Assembly: GCA_963555705.1 (NCBI GenBank)
Contig: OY743182.1
Coordinates: forward strand, 52,456,592 to 52,520,591
DNA length: 64,000 bases
Direction: 5' to 3'
Source: Ligustrum vulgare
Lineage: Eukaryota; Streptophyta; Magnoliopsida; Lamiales; Oleaceae
Within the stretch, counting starts at the first letter, position 1. Every line of letters begins with the position of its first letter. Positions 12,001-22,888 of the stretch are shown piece after piece. A program made the translations under genes and the position numbers. The notes beneath the pieces are model-generated. The model worked only from the letters and a program-made list of their open reading frames with translations, did not search any database and was not told the origin of the DNA.

Positions 12001-12666
12001 AAAAATCAATTCTATACGATTAAGTAATAAAATCTTATGTCTCGTGGGTTAAATCCCCATTTATAAATTGAGATGTATAGATTTTTTTTTGTATATAAAG
12101 TTAATTATGTGTAATATTAATTAAATAAAATTTAATTAAAATTTGTATTTCATATTATTTATTTGTTACATTCATTTAAATATAGGTCTGCGTATAAGTT
12201 TGTCATATGTAAGTTTAACAAATTGCAACGTTTAATTTAAGTTTGAGCAGTTATTTATTTTTTTAAATATTTGATAAATTTTGTTCGTAATGTATGTATT
12301 TGCTTTTTTACATGTAATGTAATGAAATGAAATATTCGTTTAATATATTTAAATATCAATTATTGTATTAAGATAGTACAAATTCTTATAGTTCTATACG
12401 GGGATTCGATAAATTAATTCTGTAAATGTCTATTAGCCTCTTTATTTCCTTTTAAGATTTGAAAATTGTAAATATTTCAACTTTTAGAAATCAAAAAATT
12501 GTAAGATCCACTTTAGTCATCAAATCAAAATTTAAAGTACAAAATAAATCACATGTCTATATCAAAATTGAATGCACAATTTATGTCGGGCGTTGTACTT
12601 TTACAATTTATTCAATAAATAATTGTTAATTATATCTTCCGTGCATCGCACGGATGTGATTACTAG
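9084..12666 (+). mobile_element. Helitron cluster with several 5' ends and one 3' end
   Basis: The 3' end at about 12638-12666 is the classic plant Helitron terminus: the hairpin CCGTGCATCGCACGG followed by TACTAG and a host T. 5' ends of the form TCTATATATAATAATAGGATA with CTTCACC or CCGTCACC occur near 9084 (split by a nested copy), 11106 and 11259, each preceded by A. The body is AT-rich, without RepHel coding sequence, so the elements are non-autonomous. Seen: termini and the A/T target. Inference: successive insertions or repeated capture of 5' ends sharing one terminator. Confidence 0.7.
9099..9925 (+). mobile_element. Nested non-autonomous Helitron
   Basis: Starts TCTATATATAATAATAGG after an A and ends with hairpin CGTGCATCGCACG at 9900-9912, then CTAG at 9922-9925 before a T. 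It sits within the 5' end of the outer Helitron: removing it joins ATCTATCTATAA to TATATATAAAAG, restoring a normal 5' terminus. Inside there is a diverged tandem duplication with a period of about 359 bp (blocks near 9208-9525 and 9555-9880, each with GAAAATTGGTGATGAATA). Confidence 0.75.
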
Positions 12667-13660
12667 TTTAAGATCAAAGATACATAAAGTATCTTAAAAA
12701 ATATAAGCTTAGATATATCTAACATGTAGATAAATTATTTATTTTCTCCTTTTTACCTATTTGTGTACATATATCAAGGTTTTGTTATATGTTATGATTT
12801 CGAACGAGTAATTTTCTATTTTGATTTCGACCGAAGGTTGACAGATCCACCGACTTTTTTTGGGAAAGTAGCTGAATTTTAAGTATTTCTTTGATTTATA
12901 GTTATTTTTCCATTGTTTATGTAATTTTTTTACTTTTTTTTTTCCCTTTAAGTTTGTATGTGTGAATAAATGTGTTTTCTTAGTGTTTACTATTTTAGAA
13001 TTCACTTTCAAATGTAGTTCTATTAGCACATACACTCTTCTATTATGAACAAGCATATTTCATTTTTCCTATATTTTAGTTTATTATTATTATGTTGTGT
13101 TAGGATGTCTATTGCTCTCTTCCTATATTTTAGTTTATTATTATTATGTTGTGTTAGGATGTCTATTGCTCTCTGTTTTTGCCGAAAGGCTCGATTTTTA
13201 TACCTTTTGTGGACCCACTTCGAAGGTATTACTTTCAATACATACAGTCTAATTTCAAGAAAGATTTCATTTTCTTCTCTTTTTTTCCCTTGCATTTTGT
13301 TGTACACTAATTAGATGTTTGTTTTTAAAAAAAAAACGTGCATTTAGGTTTACACTAAATTTAAATTTCAATGTATCATCTTCTTCACAGATACATGTAT
13401 ACTATATTTAAAATGTATCACTGTGGTTTAATTTAAAATTTCTTCTATGTTACCTTTTAGGGTCTCTTAATGTCGATTAAAATCTTTCATAACACTGTCC
13501 ATACAAAAAGAAAATCCGGGTTTCAACAGAACGTTTGCACACTATTATATATCCACCGAAATTACGACACATGCATTGCACGTGTGTCAAACAAGTATTT
13601 AGTTACGAATCAATTTAAGACAAACGTTGATCGAAATAACAGAGATGAAACATTACTTTA
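12667..13660. other. Gene-less AT-rich spacer with LTR-like and Helitron-like fragments
   Basis: No gene seen. Around 13195-13330 the sequence repeats, with divergence, part of the copia LTR at about 8790-8945. Near 13560-13598 a stem ACACATGCATTGCACGTGTGT followed by CAAACAAGT looks like a decayed Helitron 3' end. Confidence 0.5.
13066..13173 (+). repeat. Two-copy 54-bp tandem repeat
   Basis: Two consecutive copies of a 54-bp unit starting TTCCTATATTTTAGTTTATT and ending TGTCTATTGCTCTC. They are identical by eye, so the duplication is recent. Confidence 0.9.
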
Positions 13661-13879
13661 AGAAAAGAGAAAATTACATAAAACCTTGTGTTTCAAAAAT
13701 GCAATTCAAAAATCATGTGAAGGAAATCTTTTTTTTTTAAATTCAGGCGTTAACTCATTTAGTTAGATGTTTATTAATTAAAAATAAATATAATAATATA
13801 TATAAGATAAACATAATTATTTACTATATATTATATTAAAACTAATATAATATTGAATCAAAATTTCAAATTTTGACGT

Positions 13880-15463
13880 AACAACTTACCACCACCCCAC
13901 CCCACCCCGCCCCACGTCCTACCCACCCTACCCACCCCACACCAAAAATAATTTTTATTTTTTTTTCCTTTCGATATTTTCCTATCATTCCCCATCTCAC
14001 CCCCACCCCCACCCCAACCCCACTCAACCCTACCCCATCTCATTTCAAAGTGACAAATTGATCTCACCCTATCCACATCCACACCCCACCCACCCATATC
14101 CTGCACACCCCAAAAATAAGTTTATTTTTATTTTTTCTCGATATTTCCCTACACTTCCCCATCCCACCCCACCCCCACCTCAACCCAACCCGACCCCACC
14201 CCACCCCACCGTAAAGTGACAAATTGATCTCACCCGAGTCACATCCCTAGACCCCACCCATCCACCCACTCACACCATCTCACCACCCTATCCTACCACA
14301 CCCCAAAAATAAGTTTATTTTTATTTTCTCCTGATATTTTCATAGACTTCCCTAGCCTATCCCAACCCCACTCCACTCGACCCTACCCTACCTCATCGCA
14401 AAGTGACAAATTGATCTTATCCCAGTCACAGACTACCACTCCACCCCACCCACCCTACACCAAAAATAATTTTTATTTTTTTCCTTTCGATATTTTCCTA
14501 TCATTTCCCTTCCCACCCACCCCACCTTACCACACCCCAACCTAACCTCACTTGACCCTACCCTACCCCACCTCATCGCAAAGTGACAAATTGATCTAAC
14601 CCTAACCACATCCTCCGACCCCACCCACCCACCACGCCTCACCACCCATATCCTACCCCACCCAAAAAATAAGTTTATTTTTATATTCTCCTGATATTTT
14701 CCTATACTTCCCCATCCCAACACCACTCCACTCGACCCTACCCCACCTCAACTCAAAGTGACAAATTGATCTTATCCCAGCCACAGATCACGACACACCC
14801 TGCCCGCCTCGCCACCCACCCTACCCCACCTCACCGCAAAAACGATTTTTTTCCTTCTACTTTTCCACCTACCACTACCCAGCCCGACACCACCCTACCG
14901 ATCCCACCCTACCCCAAAAATGATTTTTTTCTTCTACTTTTTCACGCCCCCACCAAACCCACCCCAACACCACCCTGCCCACCCCACTCCACAAAATGAG
15001 TTTTTTTTTTTTTTTTATCTCTCCATGTTTTTCCACATTACCCCGCCACCCACCCCACCCAAAAATGACTTTTTTCTTCTAATTTTTCACACCCACCCCG
15101 CCCCCGACCCTACCAGCTACCCACCCAACCAATCGACCCCACCCACCAAAAAATGATTTTTTCTTCAATTTTTCACACGCCACCCACCTCACTCCCGACC
15201 CGACCCCGCCACCCACCTTACCAACTGACCCCAACCAAAAATGATTTTTTTCTACTTTTTCACACCCCATCCAGACCCTATGCCCGTCACCCAACAACCC
15301 CACCACTACCCCCCAACCCAAAAATGATTTTTTTTTCTTTTTCACACCCCGTCTCGACCCTATACCCGTCACCCACCAACTTCACTCCTACCCAAAAATG
15401 ATTTTTCTTCTTCTAATTTTTCACACCCCATCTCTACCTCGCCACCTACCCAACAAACCGACC
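13880..15463 (+). repeat. C-rich subrepeat array, left arm
   Basis: Long C-rich runs (CCCACCC, CCCTACCC, ACCCCACC) alternate with fixed AT-rich spacers. In the outer part the spacer reads CAAAAATAAGTTTATTTTTA and each unit also holds AAAGTGACAAATTGATCT (near 14050, 14213, 14400, 14580, 14757; spacing about 165-190 bp). In the inner part the spacer is AAAAATGATTTTTTTCTTCT followed by ACTTTTTCACACCCC. The G-rich complementary strand has many GGGTGGG runs that could form quadruplexes. Proline- or glycine-rich open frames here are composition artefacts. Confidence 0.85.
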
Positions 15464-16296
15464 TGATGAGAATCATAGAAGGCTCGACAAGGAAAATCAA
15501 TCATTCGAGCCAAACAATTTTTGAAGTGGATGTTTTTGGAGCTCCGGGTCAACTATGGGCCATTTGAAAGAAGATTTAAGGCTTAAACAAGAGATCAAGC
15601 CAAGAAAAGAAGCCTAGAATCAAATTGGGAGCAAAGACATGAAGATTGAATCAAGTTTGGGATTCAATTAATGTTTTGATAAAGATAAAGTCCGAATTTG
15701 AGGTTCACTATTTCTGGAAGAATTGTAGCTCTTCTCGTCTAGTTTCCATATCATTTTGAATCGCCTCAATCGGATATTGGGATCAAAAGTTATGATCAAA
15801 ATACTGAAGAAGGTGCTTGCAGTCAATTTCGGTTGACAATTTTCGGTCGACCGAAATGGAGTCCGGTTGACCATTTGGTCGACCGAAAGTTACTGAAACG
15901 TTCAAAAATACGCGTTTTCTACTGTTTTTTTCATATTTTCTTTATTTTTCTTTCATATTTGTACTATTAATACTCATTTTTCTTTCAAACCCTACAAGTT
16001 AGAATGTATGAACAATGAAGCCTCTTTGGAGAGCATTTGTGAGGTAAAATTCCTCAACTTAATCTTGTTTCTCTTTGAGAAATTATGCTCAACTTCATGT
16101 GAATTTTATGAATCTTGTGTTGTTGGAAGAAATCTATGAACTTGTTTATTTCTTTCCATTGGGTTAAGGATTATTCCTTGGAATTTTGGTTAGAGTAAGC
16201 TTGGGTTTAGGTTTATTTTACCACTTTAGCTTTCTTGGGTTGATACATAAATTGTTGTGGGAATTTTTGGTTTAATCACCAAAGGGGTTCGCATCA
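15464..16296 (+). repeat. 5' LTR of the short gypsy element
   Basis: 833 bp. It begins TGATGAGAATCATAGAAGG and ends GGGGTTCGCATCA. At 15841-15889 it holds TTTCGGTCGACCGAAA and related half-sites; part of this block is missing from the other LTR. Confidence 0.9.
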
Positions 16297-16298
16297 TT

Positions 16299-16310
16299 TG
16301 GTATCAGAGC
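16299..16310 (+). other. Primer binding site (initiator Met-tRNA)
   Basis: TGGTATCAGAGC two bases after the 5' LTR end, complementary to the 3' end of initiator methionine tRNA. Confidence 0.9.
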
Positions 16311-16872
16311 TTGGCTCTAATTTGGTAAACCTATCTTTACTTTCTTGTTGTTGTTCTTGGCATTGTGAAAAAAAAAAAAAAAATCCGAAAATTGAAAAAA
16401 AAAATTGGAAAATTTGTATGCCCTTGAGTATTTCATGATTCCTAAATATTGGGTATCTTGATTGATTGATGTATTTGAGATTATTGGGGATGTTCATGGG
16501 CCAAACATTTGCATTTCTATGTATTCCAAAATTTGCCTAAAAAGTGTTTGTTAAAATTCCCCAAAGAAAACTTTCATTTTAGAATCTACTTTTCAAACAC
16601 CAAATACTTTCCTATTTGGTTACTTGTTACTTTTATCAAGTCTATTGTGATCAAACTCTTGAAAACATTGTCCCATAAATCCATAATACATCTTCTTTGT
16701 TGTAGCAAGCTATAAATTTCACTTGCTATTTTTGCCCATCAATTTCTCCATCTCTTCCTTGATTGTGGTTTGAATCTTCATAATATTTAATTTTCTTGGT
16801 ATAGTTGATTACATTATTTGGGGATTGAGTGAAACACGAGTGAAATGAATTCTTTGTGAGGACACTCCACAC

Positions 16873-18069
16873 TTGCACAACATGATCCATCCAAGTACTC
16901 AAAGTGAGCAAAACTCTAACGCTCAAACTCAAGACTTGCGTGAGATGTTGCAAACTCTTTCAACCACTTTTACTAAGCAAGTAGAGGGCATCGAAGGGAG
17001 GTTGGATAGGTTGGATAGATTGGAGGCAAGGAGAGGAATCCCATTACTAAGGAGTAATAGAGAAGTTAGGGACGAGTTTGATGATGATGGGGGTATGGAA
17101 CAAAAGTGGAACATGGGTAGGAGTAGAGGGGAGAGGTGTGATAGGGAGTTTTATAGGAGGCTTGATCGAGGTCATAAAAGGAAGGATAAGGGTAGGGATG
17201 TGATGGATGAAAATATTGCTAGTGTTAAAATGAAGATTCCATCATCCCATGGGAAGAATGATCATATGTTGGACTTTAAGAAGCAAATGAAAATTTTAGA
17301 AGAAAAGTTCATTGCATGGGATTGTAAATATAATGTTGGAATGCAAAAGGGGAGTGATGATGAGGTTGAAGCTAAATTACAAGAAGTGCCCCGGGGTAAG
17401 GAAGTTGAGAAGAAGGAGGGAGACATGAAGATTGGAGTAGTTGAACAAACTCTAACTTTTCATATGGATGATAAAAATTTTGTTGAGGGGGTGCATGAAC
17501 TTACCAATGTAGAGGGGGTTGTTGAGAGTAAAAATGTGGGAGAGTTGATTGAAAGTGTGGGGGAAGTGAATGAACATGGAAATAAAAATTTTGAGGTGTT
17601 GGATGAGCAAGAGAGCGAGAAGAAGATAGGAGGTGAAGTGAAGAGCCTCGTTGTTGAATTTGATGGAGTGGCGGTGACTCCTCATGAATACAAGGATCCG
17701 TACCTTGTACATGGAGAAACTAACATTCCCCACCCCATTTTGCTTAAGTATATTTTCCAGGATAATTATACTTTGGACTTTGGACCACACCATATATGTC
17801 CAAAGGAGTTTATGATTCGATCATTCCACCTCTCCAAAGTTGTTAAGTACTATTGGTTGATCAAGATACATGGAGGCCATAATTTTCCTTTTGATCCAGG
17901 AGGTGCAATGAAACATCATGAACAAACCTATGATTCGGGACGAATCATCCTGAAGAAGGAGGGTATGATGAGAATCATAGAAGGCTCGACAAGGAAAATC
18001 AATCATTCGAGCCAAACAATTTTTGAAGTGGATGTTTTTGGAGCTCCGGGTCAACTATGGGCCATTTGA
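16873..18069 (+). CDS. Gag-like protein of a non-autonomous gypsy element
   Basis: An uninterrupted frame of 398 codons. The N-terminus (NAQTQDLREMLQTLSTTFTK, about residues 16-35) and a coiled-coil-like stretch (EGIEGRLDRLDRLEAR) match the gag start of the element at 51431-56343. A charged region follows. VKMKIPSSHGKNDHMLDFKK (about 117-136) is the remains of the gag entry block, after which the usual gag core is missing. The middle is acidic and repetitive. The C-terminal part (about 365 onward) is encoded in the 3' LTR and is cut by the LTR reading (stop at 18067). No catalytic motif is present. The start is the first ATG after the leader and is plausible. Function is unknown; packaging or RNA binding is inference only. 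Confidence 0.6.
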   Translation: MHNMIHPSTQSEQNSNAQTQDLREMLQTLSTTFTKQVEGIEGRLDRLDRLEARRGIPLLRSNREVRDEFDDDGGMEQKWNMGRSRGERCDREFYRRLDRGHKRKDKGRDVMDENIASVKMKIPSSHGKNDHMLDFKKQMKILEEKFIAWDCKYNVGMQKGSDDEVEAKLQEVPRGKEVEKKEGDMKIGVVEQTLTFHMDDKNFVEGVHELTNVEGVVESKNVGELIESVGEVNEHGNKNFEVLDEQESEKKIGGEVKSLVVEFDGVAVTPHEYKDPYLVHGETNIPHPILLKYIFQDNYTLDFGPHHICPKEFMIRSFHLSKVVKYYWLIKIHGGHNFPFDPGGAMKHHEQTYDSGRIILKKEGMMRIIEGSTRKINHSSQTIFEVDVFGAPGQLWAI

Positions 18070-18766
18070 AAGAAGATTTAAGGCTTAAACAAGAGATCAA
18101 GCCAAGAAAAGAAGCCTAGAATCAAATTGGGAGCAAAGACATGAAGATTGAATCAAGTTCGGGATTCAATTAATGTTTTGATAAAGATAAAGTCCGAATT
18201 TGAGGTTCACTATTTCTGGAAGAATTGTAGCTCTTCTCGTCTAGTTTCCATATCATTTTGAATCGCCTCAATCGGATATCGGGATCAAAAGTTATGATCA
18301 AAATACTGAAGAAGGTGCTTGCAGTCAATTTCGGTTGACCATTTGGTCGACCGAAAGTTACTGAAACGTTCAAAAATACGCGTTTTCTACTGTTTTTTTT
18401 TCATATTTTCTTTATTTTTCTTTCATATTTGTACTATTAATACTCATTTTTCTTTCAAACCCTACAAGTTAGAATGTATGAACAATGAAGCCTCTTTGGA
18501 GAGCATTTGTGAGGTAAAATTCCTCAACTTAATCTTGTTTCTCTTTGAGAAATTATGCTCAACTTCATGTGGATTTTATGAATCTTGTGTTGTTGGAAGA
18601 AATCTATGAACTTGTTTATTTCTTTCCATTGGGTTAAGGATTATTCCTTGGAATTTTGGTTAGAGTAAGCTTGGGTTTAAGTTTATTTTACCACTTTAGC
18701 TTTTTTGGGTTGATACATAAATTGTTGTGGAAATTTTTGGTTTAATCACCAAAGGGGTTCGCATCA
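17966..18766 (+). repeat. 3' LTR of the short gypsy element
   Basis: 801 bp, near-identical to 15464-16296 except for about 30 bp missing near 18330 in the palindrome block (TTTCGGTTGACCATTTGG here) and a few substitutions. Confidence 0.9.
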
Positions 18767-18814
18767 CGACCCCACCCAAAAAATGAATTTTTTCTTATAC
18801 TTTTCCTCGTCCAA

Positions 18815-19306
18815 TTGTCACAAAAAGTTATAGATGGTCACAACCTTTAATATAATTGGTCACAATCATTTATAGTTGGTCACATATTATTTATTTATTG
18901 ATCACAACTTGTTTTTTTTCATTATTAGTTAATATTTTTTGTCATAATTACCTAATAATTGGTCACATTTCCTACTCGTCATAAGTCACACAAAGTCACA
19001 TTTTGTTTACACTTACCTAATAATTCGATCACCCCACCCCACCCTACCTCCACATGCAAAGTCACAACATGTCACATTACAAATTTAGCTGAAAAACCTC
19101 GCCCACCTACCCACACATTCCTAAAGTCGCAGTTGGTCACAAAATGTCATAGTTTGATCACATAAGGTCATACTTTCGTCTCACGAGGTCACAGTTGGTT
19201 TAGTTGCAAAATTCGGTCACACAAAGTCACAATTCGATCACATAAAGTCACAGTTGGTCACACGAAGGCACGGTTCGATCACACAAGGTTATAGTTTGGT
19301 AACACA
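18815..19306 (+). repeat. GTCACA-rich array, left arm
   Basis: Dozens of degenerate short units of the type TTGGTCACA, AAAGTCACA and TTCGATCACA, spaced about 12-25 bp. They end at the symmetry centre near 19306. No open frame of interest. Confidence 0.85.
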
Positions 19307-20200
19307 TGTGACCGAACAATGACATCGTGTGATTGAACTTTGACCTTGTATGACCGAATTGAGACTTTGTGTGATCGAACTGTGACCTTGTATGTTCAAA
19401 TCGTGACTTTTTGTAATCAAGTACGGGATGTGACCAATTATTAGGTAAATGTGACCAAAATATTTACTAATTGTGACTTGTGAGAAATGGGGGATGTGAC
19501 CAAGAAAACTAAGAATACGAAATGTGACCAAATGTTAGGTAATTTTAAAAAAAATGTTAACTAATTGTGATTGAGGAAACGTGTAAATTATGACCAATAA
19601 ATAAATAATACGTACCAATTATATGATAATTTTGATCAATTATAGGTTTTTGTGACTAAAATATTGACTAATTGTGAGTTTTTGCAACTTATGATAAGTG
19701 CGAATGTGATAAAAAAAAAGTAAGTTTTGATCAATCAATAAATAAATTGTAATCAATTATTGATGACTATGACCAATTATTAGGTAACTATGACCAATAA
19801 ATAAATAATATGTAATCAATTGTGGATCATTGTGACCAATTATATAGATTGTGATCAACTGTGACTTGGTGTGACCATTGGACGAGGACGTGATGTGACC
19901 TACAATTGTGTCAAATATAACTATGTGTGACCGAAATATGACTTTGTAAGAACGAAGCGTGACTTTATGTGATCGATCTGTGACCTCGTGTGATCTAACC
20001 ATGACCTTGTTTGACCTAATTGTGACCTCTTGTGACCTCGTTTGACCAAACTGCGACTTTGTGTGATCGAACTTTGACATTGTGTGACCAACTGTGACTT
20101 TGGAGGGGTGGGGTTTTACAACTAAATTTGTAATTGTAACTCTGTGTGACCTTGTGTGACTTAACTGTGATCTCGTGTCAACTTACGCGACTGACTGTGA
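19307..20200 (+). repeat. TGTGAC-rich array, right arm (inverted)
   Basis: The same units in reverse complement: TGTGACCAA, TGTGACTTTG, TGTGATCGAAC and TAATTGTGAC. This arm is almost twice as long as the left one, so units were gained or lost after the inversion formed. Confidence 0.85.
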
Positions 20201-21640
20201 TTTTTGGGGTGGGGATGGTGGGGTAGAGGACGGGTGGGGCTAGAAAAAGTAGAAGAAATCATTTTTTGTGGTGAGGTAGGGTCGGGGTGGGGTTGGGGTT
20301 GGGTTGGAAAAGTAGAAGAAAAAAATCCTTTTTTTGTGTGGATGGGTGGTGGTAGGGTAGGGTGGGGTGGGTCAGGGAGGGGAAAAGTAGATGAAATTTT
20401 TTTTTTTTTTGGAGTGAGGGGGTGGGTAGGGTGGGGTCGAGGTCGGGTTGCGGGTTGGAAAAAGTAGAAGAAAAAAATTATTTTTTTAGTGAGTGGGTGC
20501 GTGGGTGGGGTTGGGTTGGGTTGGGTGGGGTGGGGTGGGGCTCTTAACCTGACATACACCCTTTATAAATAAGAATTTTTGCTCTTGTTGGAGGTTCGAG
20601 ATGAAAGGACATTCAAGGCTAAGGAAGTCCATTACTGAGAGAAAAGGGGATCTCGTCTTGCTTGCTTGGAGGTGGGTTGAGATGAGATGGTTTGTGTGAA
20701 GTGTGAAAAAATAGAAGAAAAATAATTTTTTAATAGGGTATGGTGGGTGGCGGTGCGGTGGGATGGGGTGGGGCGGTTGTGGGAAGTGTGAAAAAATAGA
20801 AGAAAAATCATTTTTGGATGGGGGTAGGGTGTGGTGCGGTGCGATGCTGTGGGATAGGATGGAGCGATTGAGGTGAAGTGTGAAAAAATAGAAGAAAAAT
20901 CATTTTTCGGTGGGGTGGGTTGTGGTGGGGTTGTTAGGGTGGGGTGTAAAAATATAGAAGAAAAATCATATTTGGGTGGGGTAAGATTGAGTGGGTGGCT
21001 GGTGGCGAGGTAGGGTCGGGCGGGGTGGGTAGAGGTCTGAAAAATTAGGAGAAAAAAATTAATTTTGGGTAGGGGGTTGGGGATGGGTGGTGTGGTAGGG
21101 TTTGGGCGAGTCGTGAAAAAGTAGTAAAAAAAATTATTTTGGATGAGGTGGGTTGGGATAGGGTCTGGGGCGAGGCTAGTGGAGAAGTCGAGAATTAGAA
21201 GAAAAAAATTAATTTTGGGTGGGGTGGGTGGGGTTGGGGTTGGCAGCGGGGTAGGATAGGGTTGAGTCTGAGCGAGTTGTGAAAAAGTAGTAGAAAAAAT
21301 CATTTTGGGTGGGATGGGGAGGGGTAGAAAAATATCTCAAAAAAAAAAAATTATTTTTGGAGTGGGGTGGGGTGAGCGTGGGCGTGGTGGGTGGGTGGGT
21401 GTGATGGGATGGGACTAGTGGGTGGGTTGGGGTTGGGGTTGGGTTGGGTGGGTGAGTGAGTGGTGGCGGGGTAGTTGTGTGGGTGGGTGGGGTTGTGTTG
21501 GGTTGGGGAGGTGTGGGTAGGGTGGGTAAGGTGGTGTTGGGGGTAAGTGTGGGATGGGGTGGGTTGTCGTGGTGGTGGGGTGAGTGCGGGGTTGGGTTGG
21601 GATGGAGTGAAGTGGTTGTGAATTATGTATTGTTTTGATT
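20200..21640 (+). repeat. G-rich subrepeat array, right arm (inverted)
   Basis: Mirror image of the C-rich arm. G-rich runs (GGGTGGGGTGGGG) alternate with AAAAAGTAGAAGAAAAAAAT and CATTTTT spacers until about 21350. Beyond that only G-rich sequence remains, to about 21640. The strand shown could form G-quadruplexes. The long minus-strand proline-rich frame at 20632-21303 follows from the repeat and is not called as a gene. Confidence 0.85.
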
Positions 21641-21745
21641 TTATTATTTAATATTATGTCTTTGTTTGACAACTCATTATAATTATTATATTTATTAATT
21701 AACTAATTAATACCTGATTTTTTTTTTAAAAAAAAAATAAGTTTG

Positions 21746-22888
21746 TTATGTTTAAAAAGTGAAAGTTTTAGTTGTATAATTATGTATTTTTCTCTTAAGA
21801 AAATTGTGTTGAACACGGGCCCGAATCCAGAAGCTAATTTGAATTTCCGTCCACTTTTTGTTCAGCTTGTTGTAATTTTGTTTAATGTAATTTCGTTAAT
21901 TTTTAGCAATTCTTTCATACAGTAAGTAATGTAATAAGAGCAAAGTATTGCTCCAATAGATATGATGAATCAATTTAATGCTAACTTTTGATTGAAATAA
22001 TAGAAGCGCAACGTTGAACTTCAGTGACAAAATTAAATTTAAAGTCGTTGGGTACTGTTCGTTAAAAATCTTGTATTTAAAAATATGTTTTTTTTTATTT
22101 TTTAAATAATATGTGTGGTTAAAAGTGAAGAGAGAAAATATTTGCGATTAAAAAGTGATTTAAGGAATTGTGTTGTAAAAAAATATGTTTTTAAACATAT
22201 TTACCAAACATATGCTATATTATCATTAAAGTATTACGTTATCTTTTTGTATTTATCTAATTATAAATTATGCATTAAGTCATTAACTGTATATTAACAT
22301 TAACAAAACTTTATAAAAAGACAGTGAGAAAAATAAATTTAAATCAACTAAAATAATTAGTGACGTTTAATAATAAGAAAGATGATTGAGACTTACGTCG
22401 CTTTAATCCTTTTTAGGGGATAACTCTCAAAACAAATGTTCAATTTTGATAAGTAAAATGTTATTTGATGTAAAAAGTCTATTTTCAGTAGATATCTTCA
22501 ATTAAACAATCACAACTTGTTGAAAGTGAACAACTTGAATTTAATATCTCTAGTTGATAAATGCAAGCAACAAAATAATAAAGAAACGATCTCTTTGAAA
22601 GATGAATACTTGTACACAAATGTTGTAAAATGTCCAATTTCAATGGTGGTGAGTAATTTTTATGTTGTCAATAGTTCCAACTTATCGTTCACAAGAAACG
22701 CACAATACTTCGTATTTACGATTAAATAAGATCAACAACTTCCACGGCTAAGAGGATAGATGACGAGGGTCATTCATGTTGGGGAAAAAACGAGTGACCT
22801 ATGTATAGATTGTTAGTCAACGTAATAAAGTAAAATAACATTAACATAAAAAGAGATCTAGAAAGCAAATCTTAGGGAGTCACAATTT
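21746..22888. other. Gene-less AT-rich sequence
   Basis: No gene seen. 22045-22230 has the wording of a dispersed MITE family of this window (GTGTGGTTAAAAGTGAAGAGAG, with ACCAAACATA at its right end). Confidence 0.5.

Larger units (their letters stand above)
15464..18766 (+). mobile_element. Short non-autonomous gypsy retrotransposon
   Basis: 3303 bp with LTRs 15464-16296 and 17966-18766, ends TGATGAG...GCATCA, and 5-bp duplications CGACC at 15459-15463 and 18767-18771. A tRNA primer site follows the left LTR, and a purine tract (AAGAAGGAGGGTA) precedes the right LTR. The LTRs are nearly identical apart from one indel of about 30 bp, so insertion is young. The interior encodes one 398-codon frame and no RT or integrase, so it must borrow enzymes. 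It sits in the C-rich arm of the inverted repeat. Confidence 0.9.
13660..21745. repeat. Giant imperfect inverted repeat, foldback-like element
   Basis: Modules occur in mirrored order: AT-rich outer flank (13660-13880 / 21640-21745), C-rich or G-rich block (13880-15463 / 20200-21640), GTCACA-rich block (18815-19306 / 19307-20200), meeting at a small palindrome around 19306 (CACATGTG). The outer flanks match in inverted orientation: the left has TTTTAAATTCAGG, AATAAATATAATAAT and GAATCAAAA, and the complement of the right has AAATCAGG, AATAAATATAATAATT and AAATCAAAA in the same order. A gypsy element (15464-18766) later split the left arm. Arms built of short subrepeats are typical of plant foldback elements. 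The ends are approximate and no target duplication was identified. Confidence 0.6.

Noticed and set aside
13880..15463. Telomere-like repeat because of CCCTACCC words
   Set aside because: Plant telomeres are CCCTAAA; that unit is not repeated here.
17452..17793. 113-codon minus-strand frame inside the gag-like gene
   Set aside because: Antisense shadow of the 398-codon frame; no domain.
18815..20200. CRISPR-like spaced repeats (GTCACA units)
   Set aside because: Plant nuclear DNA; units are degenerate, spacing irregular and no unique spacers exist. It is a satellite-like inverted array.
20632..21303. Long minus-strand proline/threonine-rich open frame (also 14433-14726 minus and several frames at 14766-15401)
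   Set aside because: They arise from the C-rich/G-rich subrepeats, change freely with repeat length and have no domain or gene-like start context.
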